Assembly: GCF_024127895.1 (NCBI RefSeq)
Contig: NZ_JAMYBK010000005.1
Coordinates: 1-64,000 of the forward strand
Reading direction: 5' to 3'
Origin: Pseudomonas guariconensis
GTDB taxonomy: Bacteria > Pseudomonadota > Gammaproteobacteria > Pseudomonadales > Pseudomonadaceae
Length of the DNA stretch: 64,000 nucleotides
A program made the translations under genes and the position numbers. The first letter of the stretch is position 1. Every line of letters begins with the position of its first letter. Below, piece by piece: positions 27,820 through 36,383 of the stretch. The notes under the pieces were generated by a model. The model was given only the letters and a program-made list of their open reading frames with translations, was not told the DNA's origin and searched no databases.

Positions 27820-29499
27820 TCAACGCTCGTGGACGTAGGTCCCCGGCGCCGCCTCGCCTGCGGGATAGGCGCGATTGCCCAGGCGCGTGGGCGCTTTTTT
27901 CAGATCACCGGCACGCTCGCCCAGCCAGGCCTGCCAGTGCAGCCACCAGGAGTCGGCGTGCTTGACGGCATTCTCCTGCCAGGCCACTGGGTCGTCCGGG
28001 CGGTCCTCGCCGGTCATGAAGCGTGCCTTGGGGTTGCCCGGCGGGTTGAGAATGCTCTGGATATGGCCGCTGTTGGACAGCACGAACTCGATCTTGCCAC
28101 CGAACAGGTGCGCCGAGCGGTAGCACGATTGCCAAGGGGTGATGTGGTCGGCGGTGCCGGCGACGCTGTAGATGTCGCACTGGACCTGCTTGAGGTCGAT
28201 CGCCGTGCCGCAAACTTCCAGGGCGCCAGGGCGGGTCAGCGGGTTGTTCTTGAACATCTCGATCAGGTCGCCGTGGAAGGCCGCCGGCAGGCGCGTGGTG
28301 TCGTTGTTCCAGAACAGGATGTCGAAGATCGGGGGTTCGTTGCCGAGCAGGTAGTTGTTGACCCAGTAGTTCCAGATCAGGTCGTTGGGGCGCATCCAGG
28401 CGAATACCTTGGCCATGTCGCTGCCTTCCAGCACGCCGGCCTGGTAGGAATGGCGCTTGGCCGCCTCGAGGGTCTGCTCGTCGACGAACAGCGCGACCTG
28501 GGTATCCACCGTGGTGTCCAGCACGCTGACCAGCAGGGTGAGGGCGTTGACCTTGTGCTCGCCCAGTGCGGCGTAATGGCCGACCAGGGCGGTGCAGGTG
28601 ATGCCGCCGGAGCAGGCGCCGAGCATGTTCAGGTCCTTGCTGCCGGTGATCGCCAGTACCGCGTCCACGGCCTCCTTGAGCGCGTCGATGTAGGTCGACA
28701 GGCCCCACTCGCGCTGGGCCTTGGTCGGGTTGCGCCAGCTGATGATGAAGGTCTGCTGGTTGGAGCGCAGGCAGAAGCGTGCCAGGCTCTTCTCCGGGCT
28801 CAGGTCGAAGACATAGAACTTGTTGATCTGCGGCGGCACCACCAGCAGTGGGCGGGCGTGCACCTGCTCGGTGATGGGGCGGTACTGGATCAGTTCCAGC
28901 ACGTCGTTGCGGTAGACCACCGCGCCTTCGCTGGTGCCCAGGTTCTTGCCCACCTCGAAGGCGTCCATGTTCACCTGGCTGGGCATGCCGCCGTTGTTGA
29001 CCATGTCCTTGGCCAGGTTGGACAGGCCGTCCAGCAGGCTCTTGCCGCCGGTTTCGAAGAAGCGCTTGACTGCGGCCGGGTTGGCCAGGGTGTTGGTCGG
29101 TGCCATGGCCTCGGTCATCAGGTTGATGACGAACTGGCCGCGGCTGATGTCCTGGGGCGAGAGGTCGCTGTTGCCGATCCAGTCGTGCAGCTCCTTGCGC
29201 CAGGCCAGGTAGGTCTGCAGGTAGCGGCGATAGAGCGGGTTCTGGCTCCAGGCCGGGTCGTTGAAGCGACGATCGTCGCCCTCGGGGCGCAGGGCGGACT
29301 TGCCCAGCAGGACGTTCTTCAATTCCAGGCCGAAATGCGCCACGTGCTTGGCGCTGTGCAGCGGCTGGCGAACGGCTTGGCGCAACACGGTGCGTGCCGA
29401 TGTCAGCAGGTCCTTGCGGCGGATGCCGATGACCGGGTTCAGGCCCAGGGTGTTTTCCGAGGCTTGCCGCTGCAACTCATCGTTGTTCTTGTTACTCAT
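27820..29499 (-). CDS. phaC1: Class II PHA synthase 1
   Basis: Main medium-chain-length PHA polymerase. The 559-residue protein has box GACSGG with Cys296, the PNDLIWNYWVNNYLLGNEPP region with the catalytic Asp nearby, and NSGHIQSILNPPGNPK with the base His. The start MSNKNNDELQRQ is encoded by A-rich codons that form a Crc/Hfq motif right after the ATG. A sigma54-like promoter lies about 220 bp upstream. First gene of phaC1-phaZ-phaC2-phaD. Confidence 0.97.
   Translation of the reverse strand: MSNKNNDELQRQASENTLGLNPVIGIRRKDLLTSARTVLRQAVRQPLHSAKHVAHFGLELKNVLLGKSALRPEGDDRRFNDPAWSQNPLYRRYLQTYLAWRKELHDWIGNSDLSPQDISRGQFVINLMTEAMAPTNTLANPAAVKRFFETGGKSLLDGLSNLAKDMVNNGGMPSQVNMDAFEVGKNLGTSEGAVVYRNDVLELIQYRPITEQVHARPLLVVPPQINKFYVFDLSPEKSLARFCLRSNQQTFIISWRNPTKAQREWGLSTYIDALKEAVDAVLAITGSKDLNMLGACSGGITCTALVGHYAALGEHKVNALTLLVSVLDTTVDTQVALFVDEQTLEAAKRHSYQAGVLEGSDMAKVFAWMRPNDLIWNYWVNNYLLGNEPPIFDILFWNNDTTRLPAAFHGDLIEMFKNNPLTRPGALEVCGTAIDLKQVQCDIYSVAGTADHITPWQSCYRSAHLFGGKIEFVLSNSGHIQSILNPPGNPKARFMTGEDRPDDPVAWQENAVKHADSWWLHWQAWLGERAGDLKKAPTRLGNRAYPAGEAAPGTYVHER
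29483..29493 (-). promoter_or_regulatory. Crc/Hfq CA motif within the first phaC1 codons
   Basis: On the coding strand the bases just after ATG AGT read AACAAGAACAA, codons 3-6, a run of AAN triplets that fits AAnAANAA. In P. putida, Crc is reported to inhibit phaC1 translation in balanced medium, and the motif position over the initiation region fits that mechanism. Confidence 0.7.
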
Positions 29500-29851
29500 C
29501 TACGACGCTCCGTTGTCCTGAGACGAGTACCGGTTGGCTGTGGCGGGTACACAGACGATTGCCCGGTACTGCTGCTCGGGTGACCAGTGATAAGAAACAG
29601 CGGTGCTGCGGGCCGGATGCATTCGGCGATGAGCTGCGGGTTTCTCTGCGTGTGAAGACAGCCTGCTTTCGCTCGCGACCTCTACATACCGGCCAAGCCC
29701 TGCCCGTGCTCGAGACGGTGCAGGAAACTTGCCAGCTCCATTGGTTACCCGACTTTCATGTAATGCGCAAGACAGCCCTTCACTGAGCCGTCAATCAGGC
29801 ATTCAAGCAGATGCGTTTAGAAAATGCGCTCTAAAGCCTGGGGGCCTTGAG
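29500..29851. other. 352-bp leader/promoter region upstream of phaC1
   Basis: The gap lies between the phaC1 start and the stop of the DUF971 gene, both on the minus strand. It contains the sigma54-like site at 29719-29734 and a predicted leader of about 200 nt. No credible gene is present; open frames on the plus strand lack coding character. PhaD control sites are expected here in this genus but I could not identify one with confidence. Confidence 0.6.
29719..29734 (-). promoter_or_regulatory. Candidate sigma54 (-24/-12) promoter of phaC1
   Basis: On the minus strand the sequence TGGCAAGTTTCCTGCA keeps the -24 GG and -12 GC at the exact sigma54 spacing (consensus TGGCACG-N4-TTGC), with one mismatch in each half. 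Predicted transcription would start near 29706, about 205 nt upstream of the phaC1 ATG. A sigma54-type site upstream of phaC1 has been described in P. aeruginosa; use in this species is unproven. Confidence 0.5.
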
Positions 29852-30229
29852 CTAGAGCATTAGTTTCACCACCGACTCGGACGGGTCGCGCGACTTGCCG
29901 GCCTTGTGCAGTTCATCGAGGTACTCGGCCCACAGCTGTTCCTGGCGCAGGCACAGCTGTTCGAGGTATTCCCAGGTGAACAATCCGCTGTCATGGCCGT
30001 CGTCGAAGGTCAGTTTCAGTGCATATTGGCCAGCCGGCTCCAGGCCCGTCAGGCCGACGTTGAGCTTGCCGTATTGCAGGATCGGATTGCCGTGGCCCTG
30101 GACTTCGGCGGAGGGGGAGTGCACGCGCAGGAATTCGGCGGGCAGGTGGTAGACCTCATCGGGGCCGTAGGTGAGGGTGAGGGTCCTGGAGGCTTTGTGC
30201 AGGTTGATGGCGGTGGGCAGGCGGGCCAT
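29852..30229 (-). CDS. DUF971 (gamma-butyrobetaine hydroxylase-like N-terminal domain) protein
   Basis: A 125-residue protein with the DUF971/GBBH-like_N fold, recognised from LTYGPDEVYHLPAEFLRVHSPSAEV and DGHDSGLFTWEYLEQLC. The domain occurs alone in many proteobacteria and fused to other proteins elsewhere; a role in iron-sulfur protein maturation has been suggested for relatives, but function here is not established. It lies downstream of hslVU on the same strand, separated by a palindromic repeat, and upstream of the phaC1 leader. Confidence 0.85.
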   Translation of the reverse strand: MARLPTAINLHKASRTLTLTYGPDEVYHLPAEFLRVHSPSAEVQGHGNPILQYGKLNVGLTGLEPAGQYALKLTFDDGHDSGLFTWEYLEQLCLRQEQLWAEYLDELHKAGKSRDPSESVVKLML

Positions 30230-30245
30230 GGGCTTCTTCTCTTGG

Positions 30246-30366
30246 GGCTACAAGCTTCAAGCTTCAAGCTACAAGAGGCGATATTCAAGCCACCGCGAAA
30301 AAATCATGCGGTCGCGTAGCTGCAAGCGAAGGAGATCAGCTTGCAGCTTGCCGCTCGAGGCTTCAG
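30246..30366. repeat. AGCTTCAAGC-family palindrome, copy D
   Basis: CTACAAGCTTCAAGCTTCAAGCTACAAG on one side faces TCAGCTTGCAGCTTGCCGCTCGAGGCTTC on the other, with an A-rich CGCGAAAAAATC centre. It occupies the gap between hslU and the DUF971 gene and reaches the hslU stop codon at 30363. Confidence 0.75.
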
Positions 30367-31706
30367 AGGATGTAGCGCGACAGGTCTTCGTTCTGCGCCA
30401 GCTCACCGAGGTGGCTGTTCACGTAGGCCGCATCGATACGGATCGGCGCTTCGTCGTGGGCGCTGGCCAGGTCGCCGGCGCTGAACGACACCTCTTCGAG
30501 CAGGCGCTCGAGCAGGGTGTGCAGGCGGCGGGCACCGATGTTCTCGGTCTTCTCGTTGACCTGGTAGGCGATCTCGGCCAGGCGCTTGATGCCGTCGGCG
30601 GCGAACTCGATGTTCAGGCCTTCGGTCTTGAGCAGTTCGCGGTACTGCTCGGTCAGCGAGGCGTGCGGCTCCTGCAGGATGCGCTCGAAATCTTCCGGGG
30701 TCAGCGCCTTGAGCTCGACGCGGATCGGCAGGCGGCCTTGCAGCTCGGGCACCAGGTCGCTCGGCTTGCTCAGGTGGAAGGCGCCGGAGGCGATGAACAG
30801 GATGTGGTCGGTCTTGACCATGCCCAGCTTGGTGTTGACGGTGCAGCCCTCGATCAGCGGCAGCAGGTCGCGCTGCACGCCCTCGCGGGAGACATCGGCG
30901 CCGCCGACGTTGCCGCGCTTGGCCACCTTGTCGATCTCGTCGATGAACACGATGCCGTGCTGCTCGACCGCTTCCAGGGCCTTGGCCTTGAGCTCTTCCT
31001 CGTTGACCAGGCGGCTGGCTTCCTCGTCGCGGACCATCTTCAACGCTTCCTTGACCTTGAGCTTGCGTGCCTTGCGGCGGCCCTTGCCCATGTTGGCGAA
31101 CAGGCTCTGCAGCTGGTTGGTCATTTCTTCCATGCCGGGCGGGGCGGCGATCTCGACACCCATGGACTCGGCCACTTCGATCTCGATTTCCTTGTCGTCC
31201 AGTTGGCCTTCGCGCAGGCGCTTGCGGAACAGCTGGCGGGTGTTGGAGTCGGCGCTCGACTGCGACGCCTCCTCGGTGAAGCTGCTGACCCGGGCCTGGG
31301 GCAGCAGGGCGTCGAGGATGCGGTCCTCGGCGGCGTCCTCGGCGCGGTGGCGCACGCGGATGATCTCCTGCTCGCGGAGCATCTTCAGCGCGGCGTCGGC
31401 CAGGTCACGGACGATCGACTCGACATCGCGGCCAACATAGCCAACCTCGGTGAACTTGGTCGCCTCGACCTTGATGAACGGCGCGTTGGCCAGTTTGGCC
31501 AGGCGGCGGGCGATCTCGGTCTTGCCGACGCCGGTGGGGCCGATCATCAGGATGTTCTTCGGCGTGACTTCGCTGCGCAGTTCGGCAGGCAGCTGCATGC
31601 GCCGCCAGCGGTTGCGCAGGGCGATGGCCACGGCGCGCTTGGCGTCGTCCTGGCCGATGATGTGGCGGTTGAGTTCGTGGACGATTTCGCGGGGGGTCAT
31701 GGACAT
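30363..31706 (-). CDS. hslU: ATP-dependent protease ATPase subunit HslU
   Basis: AAA+ unfoldase that feeds substrates to the HslV peptidase. The 447-residue protein has Walker A ([15 protein letters not shown], about residues 55-69), Walker B with [10 protein letters not shown], the intermediate domain between them (about 110-240), sensor and arginine-finger regions, and the C-terminal LSRYIL tail that docks into HslV. It lies 73 bp downstream of hslV. Confidence 0.97.
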   Translation of the reverse strand: MSMTPREIVHELNRHIIGQDDAKRAVAIALRNRWRRMQLPAELRSEVTPKNILMIGPTGVGKTEIARRLAKLANAPFIKVEATKFTEVGYVGRDVESIVRDLADAALKMLREQEIIRVRHRAEDAAEDRILDALLPQARVSSFTEEASQSSADSNTRQLFRKRLREGQLDDKEIEIEVAESMGVEIAAPPGMEEMTNQLQSLFANMGKGRRKARKLKVKEALKMVRDEEASRLVNEEELKAKALEAVEQHGIVFIDEIDKVAKRGNVGGADVSREGVQRDLLPLIEGCTVNTKLGMVKTDHILFIASGAFHLSKPSDLVPELQGRLPIRVELKALTPEDFERILQEPHASLTEQYRELLKTEGLNIEFAADGIKRLAEIAYQVNEKTENIGARRLHTLLERLLEEVSFSAGDLASAHDEAPIRIDAAYVNSHLGELAQNEDLSRYIL

Positions 31707-31779
31707 GATGAATATGGTCCTCGGGCGGCGTGATCAGCGTGGAAAAGTCCCGCTGCGAGCGGGACGCCAGAACAGCTGA

Positions 31780-32310
31780 TCACTCGGCCAGGTCCTGCTC
31801 CTCGATGGTCAGGTTGTGGTTGGTGAACACGCAGATGTCGCCGGCGATGTTCAGGGCGGTCTCGGCGATTTCGCGGGCCGAGAGGTCGGTCTTGTTCAGC
31901 AGGGCGCGGGCTGCGGCCTGGGCGTAGGCGCCGCCGGAGCCCATGGCGATCAGGCCGTCTTCGGGTTCGACCACGTCGCCGTTGCCGGTGATGATCAGCG
32001 AAGCGTCCTTGTTGGCGACCGCGAGCATGGCTTCCAGGCGGCTCAGGGAACGGTCGGTGCGCCATTCCTTGGCCAGTTCGACGGCGGCGCGTATCAGGTG
32101 GCCCTGGTGTTTCTCCAATTGGCCTTCGAACCGCTCGAAGAGGGTGAAGGCGTCGGCGGTGGCACCGGCGAAGCCGGCGATGACCTGGCCGTGGTACAGG
32201 CGACGGACCTTCTTGGCGTTGCCTTTCATCACGGTGTTGCCGAGGGAAACCTGGCCGTCGCCGCCCATGACGACTTTGCCGTGGCGGCGAACTGAAACGA
32301 TGGTAGTCAA
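31780..32310 (-). CDS. hslV: ATP-dependent protease peptidase subunit HslV
   Basis: Proteasome-like threonine peptidase of the HslVU (ClpQY) complex. The 176-residue product has [20 protein letters not shown], so removal of the initiator exposes Thr2 as the nucleophile. The start codon is TTG at 32310 with GGAGA 8-9 nt upstream. A near-consensus sigma32 promoter precedes it. Transcribed with hslU. Confidence 0.97.
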   Translation of the reverse strand: MTTIVSVRRHGKVVMGGDGQVSLGNTVMKGNAKKVRRLYHGQVIAGFAGATADAFTLFERFEGQLEKHQGHLIRAAVELAKEWRTDRSLSRLEAMLAVANKDASLIITGNGDVVEPEDGLIAMGSGGAYAQAAARALLNKTDLSAREIAETALNIAGDICVFTNHNLTIEEQDLAE

Positions 32311-32355
32311 GGGAGAGTCTCCACGCAGCGGGGCGAAAATGCCTGTTGCAGACTC

Positions 32356-32384
32356 ATATGGGGGGAGGGGGGAGCAGTTTCAAG
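32356..32384 (-). promoter_or_regulatory. Sigma32 (RpoH) heat-shock promoter of hslVU
   Basis: On the minus strand CTTGAAA (32384-32378), a 14-bp spacer and CCCCATAT (32363-32356) reproduce the RpoH consensus. Transcription should start near 32348, about 40 nt before the hslV TTG. The -35 box lies in the arm of the palindromic repeat that follows pyrC'. Heat-shock control of hslVU is known in other proteobacteria. Confidence 0.8.
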
Positions 32385-32462
32385 CGCCAAGCTACAAGCG
32401 GTGAGAAAAAGCGGATCGGTGGAGGCCCTGCTTTCTCTCTTGCCGCTTGTAGCTCGCAGCTT
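32374..32462. repeat. AGCTTCAAGC-family palindrome, copy E
   Basis: GCAGTTTCAAGCGCCAAGCTACAAGCGG faces CTTGCCGCTTGTAGCTCGCAGCTTA around GAGAAAAAGCGGATCGG...CTGCTTTCTCTCTT. The right edge overlaps the pyrC' stop codon; the left edge contains the -35 box of the hslV promoter. Confidence 0.8.
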
Positions 32463-33738
32463 ACGGTTGGCTCTCGTGGCAGAGGTGCCCATCGACCAAG
32501 GTATAACGCACCGCACCCGGCAGGCAGTGGCCGATGAACGGGCAGTTCTCGCCGCGCGAGTACCATTGCTCGCCGGCCACGGTCGAGGCCTTCGGATCGA
32601 ACAGCACCAGGTCTGCCGCGGCGCCTACCTTCAGTTCACCGGCGGGCAGGCGCAGGGCTGCCGCCGGGCCGCAGGTCAAGCGGGCCAGCAGGGTCGGCAG
32701 GTCGAGCAGGCCGTCCTCGACCAGGGTCATGGCCAGCGGCAGCAGCAGCTCGACGCTGCTGATGCCCGGCTCGGTGGCGCCGAACGGCGCCAGCTTGGCG
32801 TCGCGCTCATGGGGTTGGTGGTGGCTGGAGATCGCCTGGATCACCCCGGCCTTCACCGCCTCGCGCAGGCCGTCGCGGTCAGCGGCGGTGCGCAGCGGCG
32901 GTTGCACGTGGTACAGGCTGGAGAAGTCACGCAGGGCCTCGTCGGTAAGAATCAGCTGGTACAGGGCCACGTCGGCGGTGACCGGCAGGCCCAACTGCTG
33001 GGCCTGGGCGATCAGGCGCGCGCCGCGGGCGCTGGTGATCTGCGTGAAGTGCGCGCGCACGCCGGTCTGCTCGACCAGCAGCAGGTTGCGTGCCAGGGCC
33101 ACGGTTTCGGCAGTTTCCGGGATGCCCGAAAGGCCGAGGAAGCTGGCCATGGCGCCTTCGTGGGCCAGGCCGCCCTGGGCCAGGTCGCGGTCCTGGGAGT
33201 GGAACACCACGGTAAGGTCGAAGGTGGCGGCGTACTCCAGGGCACGTACCAGGGTGCGGTTGTTGGCGATGCCCTGCAGGCCGTTGCCGAAGGCCACGCA
33301 GCCCGTGTCGCGCAGCGCCACCAGTTCGGCCAGTTGCTCGCCCTCCAGGCCCTTGGTCAGGGCGCCGATCGGGTAGACCTTGCTGTTGCCGGCCTCGCGC
33401 GCACGGTCGAGGATCAGCTCGGCGACTGCCGAGGTGTCCAGCACCGGGCGGGTCAGCGGCGGGCAGCACAGGCTGGTGACGCCACCGGCGACGGCGGCGC
33501 GGGTCTCGCTGGCGATGTTGCCCTTGCGGCTGTAGCCCGGCTCGCGCAGGGCGACGTCGAGGTCGACTAGGCCAGGAGCGGCGACCAGGCCATCGGCCTG
33601 GATCGTGCGGCTGGCGCTGAAGCCGGCCGGTGCGGCGCCGATGGCCTGGAGGCGGCCGCCGTCCAGGTGCAGGTCGGTGATCTGGTCCAGGCCGCTGTTG
33701 GGGTCGATGACCCGGGCGCCAAGAATGCTGATGCTCAC
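32461..33738 (-). CDS. pyrC': Dihydroorotase-like protein PyrC' (non-catalytic)
   Basis: A 425-residue amidohydrolase-fold protein encoded directly after pyrB. The usual metal-binding DxHxHLREPG signature reads [14 protein letters not shown] here, so both His ligands of the HxH motif are lost. In P. putida such a PyrC' lacks dihydroorotase activity but is needed to assemble the active dodecameric aspartate transcarbamoylase with PyrB. An active dihydroorotase is expected elsewhere in the genome. The gene overlaps pyrB by 4 bp. Confidence 0.93.
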   Translation of the reverse strand: MSISILGARVIDPNSGLDQITDLHLDGGRLQAIGAAPAGFSASRTIQADGLVAAPGLVDLDVALREPGYSRKGNIASETRAAVAGGVTSLCCPPLTRPVLDTSAVAELILDRAREAGNSKVYPIGALTKGLEGEQLAELVALRDTGCVAFGNGLQGIANNRTLVRALEYAATFDLTVVFHSQDRDLAQGGLAHEGAMASFLGLSGIPETAETVALARNLLLVEQTGVRAHFTQITSARGARLIAQAQQLGLPVTADVALYQLILTDEALRDFSSLYHVQPPLRTAADRDGLREAVKAGVIQAISSHHQPHERDAKLAPFGATEPGISSVELLLPLAMTLVEDGLLDLPTLLARLTCGPAAALRLPAGELKVGAAADLVLFDPKASTVAGEQWYSRGENCPFIGHCLPGAVRYTLVDGHLCHESQP

Positions 33739-34739
33739 AGGGCGTTCTCCTGGTCGAGTTGACGTTGCGCGGCCTGGCCGCTCATGGCCATGGACAGCAC
33801 GGCCATGCGCACGGCGATGCCGTAGGTGACCTGGTTGAGGATCACCGACTGGGCGCCGTCGGCCACCGCCGACTCGATCTCCACGCCGCGGTTGATCGGC
33901 CCCGGGTGCATGACGATGGCGTCGGGCTTGGCGGCGGCCAGGCGCGCGGTGGTCAGGCCGAACAGGCGGTAGAACTCGCCTTCGCTGGGCAGCAGGCCAC
34001 CGGCCATGCGTTCACGCTGCAGGCGCAGCATGATCACCACGTCGACGTCCTTCAGGCCTTGGGCCAGGTCGCTGTAGACCTTCACGCCGTATTGCTCGAC
34101 GCCCACCGGTAGCAGGGTCTTCGGGCCGATCACGCGGATGTCGGGGCAGCCAAGGGCCTTGAGTGCCAGCATGTTCGAGCGGGCCACCCGCGAATGCAGG
34201 ATATCGCCGACGATGGCCACCGAGAGGTTCTCGAAGCTGCCCTTGTGGCGACGGATGGTCAGCATGTCGAGCATGCCCTGGGTCGGGTGCGCGTGGCGGC
34301 CATCGCCGCCGTTGATCACCGCCACGTCCGGGCACACGTGCTCGGCGATGAAGTGCGCAGCGCCGGAGTCGGAGTGGCGCACGACGAACATGTCGGCGGC
34401 CATGGCCTCCAGGTTGCGCAGGGTGTCGAACAGGGTCTCGCCCTTGCTGGTCGAGGAGGTCGACACGTTCAGGCTGATCACGTCGGCCGACAGGCGCTGG
34501 GCGGCCAGTTCGAAAGTGGTGCGGGTGCGGGTCGAGTTCTCGAAGAACACGTTGCACACGGTCTTGCCGCGCAGCAACGGGACTTTCTTCACGGCCCGGG
34601 CGCCGACTTCCAGGAAGGAGTCGGCGGTGTCGAGGATCTCGGTCAGCAGTTCGCGGGGCAAACCGTCGAGCGAGAGAAAGTGGCGCAGCTGGCCCTGGTC
34701 ATTGAGCTGCAGCGGGCGCTTGGCGTCGAATGGCGTCAT
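33735..34739 (-). CDS. pyrB: Aspartate carbamoyltransferase catalytic subunit
   Basis: Condenses carbamoyl phosphate and aspartate in pyrimidine synthesis. The 334-residue protein has the carbamoyl phosphate-binding [17 protein letters not shown] motif, the [12 protein letters not shown] segment and an N-terminal extension of about 20 residues typical of Pseudomonas PyrB, which forms a complex with PyrC'. It starts 12 bp after pyrR and overlaps pyrC' (ATGA). Confidence 0.97.
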   Translation of the reverse strand: MTPFDAKRPLQLNDQGQLRHFLSLDGLPRELLTEILDTADSFLEVGARAVKKVPLLRGKTVCNVFFENSTRTRTTFELAAQRLSADVISLNVSTSSTSKGETLFDTLRNLEAMAADMFVVRHSDSGAAHFIAEHVCPDVAVINGGDGRHAHPTQGMLDMLTIRRHKGSFENLSVAIVGDILHSRVARSNMLALKALGCPDIRVIGPKTLLPVGVEQYGVKVYSDLAQGLKDVDVVIMLRLQRERMAGGLLPSEGEFYRLFGLTTARLAAAKPDAIVMHPGPINRGVEIESAVADGAQSVILNQVTYGIAVRMAVLSMAMSGQAAQRQLDQENAL

Positions 34740-34751
34740 CGCGAGGGACTC

Positions 34752-35270
34752 TTAAAGGGCGGAAGCGGTGGCGAGGTCCTGGCGCTCGAGGGCGAGCGGT
34801 GCGGGTCCGGTCAATTTTACCCGTTCATTGGGCGCCAGTGACAAGGTAGCGCCGAGCACGTTGGGGCGGATCGGCAGTTCGCCGGCATCCAGGTCGAGCA
34901 AGCAGACCAAGGTCACGCTGGCCGGACGGCCGTAGTCGAACAGTTCGTTGAGGGCGGCGCGGATGGTGCGACCGCTCATCAGCACGTCGTCCACCAGCAC
35001 CAGGTGCTGGCCCTCGACCTCGAAGGGCAGTTCCGACGGGCGTACCTGCGGGTGCAGGCCGTTCTGGCTGAAGTCGTCGCGGTAGAAGGACACGTCCAGG
35101 GTGCCCAGCGCGCTGCTGTCGCCCAGTGCCTGCTGCAGGGCCTGGGCCACCCACACGCCGCCGGTGCGGATGCCGATGAAGCGCGGCTCGGCGATGTTGC
35201 GACGGGCCAGGTGGGCGCGAAGGTCGACGGCCATCTGCCGGATCAGGTCGGCGGGATTGGGTAGGCTCAT
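34752..35270 (-). CDS. pyrR: Pyrimidine operon regulator / uracil phosphoribosyltransferase PyrR
   Basis: A 172-residue phosphoribosyltransferase-fold protein with the PRPP loop [20 protein letters not shown]. In Bacillus PyrR binds pyr mRNA; in Pseudomonas it heads pyrR-pyrB-pyrC' and is thought to regulate it. No attenuator can fit in the 12-bp pyrR-pyrB gap. It follows ruvX by 48 bp on the same strand. Confidence 0.94.
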   Translation of the reverse strand: MSLPNPADLIRQMAVDLRAHLARRNIAEPRFIGIRTGGVWVAQALQQALGDSSALGTLDVSFYRDDFSQNGLHPQVRPSELPFEVEGQHLVLVDDVLMSGRTIRAALNELFDYGRPASVTLVCLLDLDAGELPIRPNVLGATLSLAPNERVKLTGPAPLALERQDLATASAL

Positions 35271-35318
35271 TGCGTGCTCCTCGGGGCGCCGGGTTGGCCC
35301 GGCTGCAAAGCGGATGGG

Positions 35319-35750
35319 TTAGTGCCCGGTGTTGGCCTCCAGCCAGCCTTGCAGGAGCAGGGCGGCGGCGATGGCGTCGACCGGGTTGTCGCGGTAGCTG
35401 CCGCGCTGACCACCGCGGGCCAGGCGTTCGCCCTTGGCCTCGAAGGTGGTCAGGCGCTCGTCGTGGGTGTGCACCGGCAGGTTGTAGCGGCCGTGCAGGC
35501 GGCGGGCGAATTTCTCGGCACGGGCGCTCATCTCGCTGGGCGTGCCATCCATGTTCAGCGGCAGGCCGACGACGATGGCGTCGGGTTTCCATTCGTCGAT
35601 CAGTTTTTCCACCTGGGCCCAGTCCGGCACGCCGTTCTGCGCCTTCAGGGTGCACAACTCGCGGGCCTGGCCGGTGATCACCTGGCCGACGGCCACGCCG
35701 ATCTGTTTGCTGCCGTAGTCGAAGCCCAGCAGCAGGCGCAGTTCGGCCAT
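35319..35750 (-). CDS. ruvX: Putative pre-16S rRNA nuclease / Holliday junction resolvase-like protein (YqgF/RuvX)
   Basis: RNase H-fold protein of 143 residues with catalytic-type motifs FDYGSKQIGVAVG at the N-terminus, VGLPLNMDGTPSEMS in the middle and DAIAAALLLQ near the end. The family is essential in many bacteria and acts in 16S rRNA 5'-end maturation. I use the ATG at 35750, which overlaps the yqgE stop by 1 bp (TGATG), rather than the longer frame through yqgE. Confidence 0.95.
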   Translation of the reverse strand: MAELRLLLGFDYGSKQIGVAVGQVITGQARELCTLKAQNGVPDWAQVEKLIDEWKPDAIVVGLPLNMDGTPSEMSARAEKFARRLHGRYNLPVHTHDERLTTFEAKGERLARGGQRGSYRDNPVDAIAAALLLQGWLEANTGH

Positions 35751-36319
35751 CAGGCGTGGCCCGCCTGGCTGGTCAGCAGGCTGAGGTTGATCCCCAGGCT
35801 GGCGGCGGCAGCCTCCAGGCGCAGGTCGCTGGCCAGGCCGAAGATGATTTCCGGGTCGAACGGGCAGTTGAGCCAGGCGTTGTCGGCAAGCTCGGCCTCC
35901 AGCTGGCCGGCTTCCCAGCCGGCGTAGCCCAGGGTGATCAGGCTGCGCTTGGGGCCGATGCCGTCGGCGATGGCGAACAGCACGTCCTGGGAGGTGGACA
36001 GCGACAGCCCCTGCAGCTCGACGGTGGCCTGGTAGCTGCATTCGCTGGTGTGCAGCACGAAGCCGCGGTCGGTCTGCACCGGGCCACCCTGGTAGATCGG
36101 GATCTGCAGGGTGCTGACGGGCGGCTCTTCGTCCGGGCGCAACTGCTCCAGGATGTCGGCCAGGTTCAGCTCCTGCGGGCGATTGACCACCAGGCCCATG
36201 GCGCCGTTGGCGTTGTGCTCGACGATGTAGGTCAGGGTCTGGGCAAAGTTCGGATCGGCCATGTGTGGCATGGCGATCAGGAACTGATGCTTGAGGTAGC
36301 TCGGGTTGAGGGTTTTCAT
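35750..36319 (-). CDS. algH: YqgE/AlgH family protein
   Basis: A 189-residue protein beginning MKTLNPSYLKHQFLIAMPHM and carrying GAMGLVVNRPQ, YQGGPVQTDRGFVLH and LGYAGWEAGQLEAEL, the signatures of the UPF0301 (YqgE/AlgH) family. Molecular function is not firmly known; in P. aeruginosa AlgH has been tied to alginate and other regulation. Coupled to ruvX. Confidence 0.92.
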   Translation of the reverse strand: MKTLNPSYLKHQFLIAMPHMADPNFAQTLTYIVEHNANGAMGLVVNRPQELNLADILEQLRPDEEPPVSTLQIPIYQGGPVQTDRGFVLHTSECSYQATVELQGLSLSTSQDVLFAIADGIGPKRSLITLGYAGWEAGQLEAELADNAWLNCPFDPEIIFGLASDLRLEAAAASLGINLSLLTSQAGHA

Positions 36320-36346
36320 GGGTGATAGTGTGGCGTCAGGTGGGCT

Positions 36347-36383
36347 TGGCTTCAAGCTCCACCACGTTTCGAGCTTCAAGCTA
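36347..36383. repeat. Partial AGCTTCAAGC-family palindrome, copy F
   Basis: GGCTTCAAGCTCC and CGAGCTTCAAGCTAG flank the short gap between the TonB-like gene and yqgE. The T-rich core is missing, so only arms remain. The TonB-like stop codon (TAG on the minus strand, 36383-36381) lies in the repeat. Confidence 0.5.

Noticed and set aside
29559..29786. Possible 75-residue plus-strand gene in the phaC1 leader
   Set aside because: No ribosome binding site and mixed codon use; the region is better explained as promoter and leader DNA.
33549..33738. pyrC' as a pseudogene because its metal site is lost
   Set aside because: The frame is intact and overlaps pyrB; loss of the site is normal for this structural subunit.
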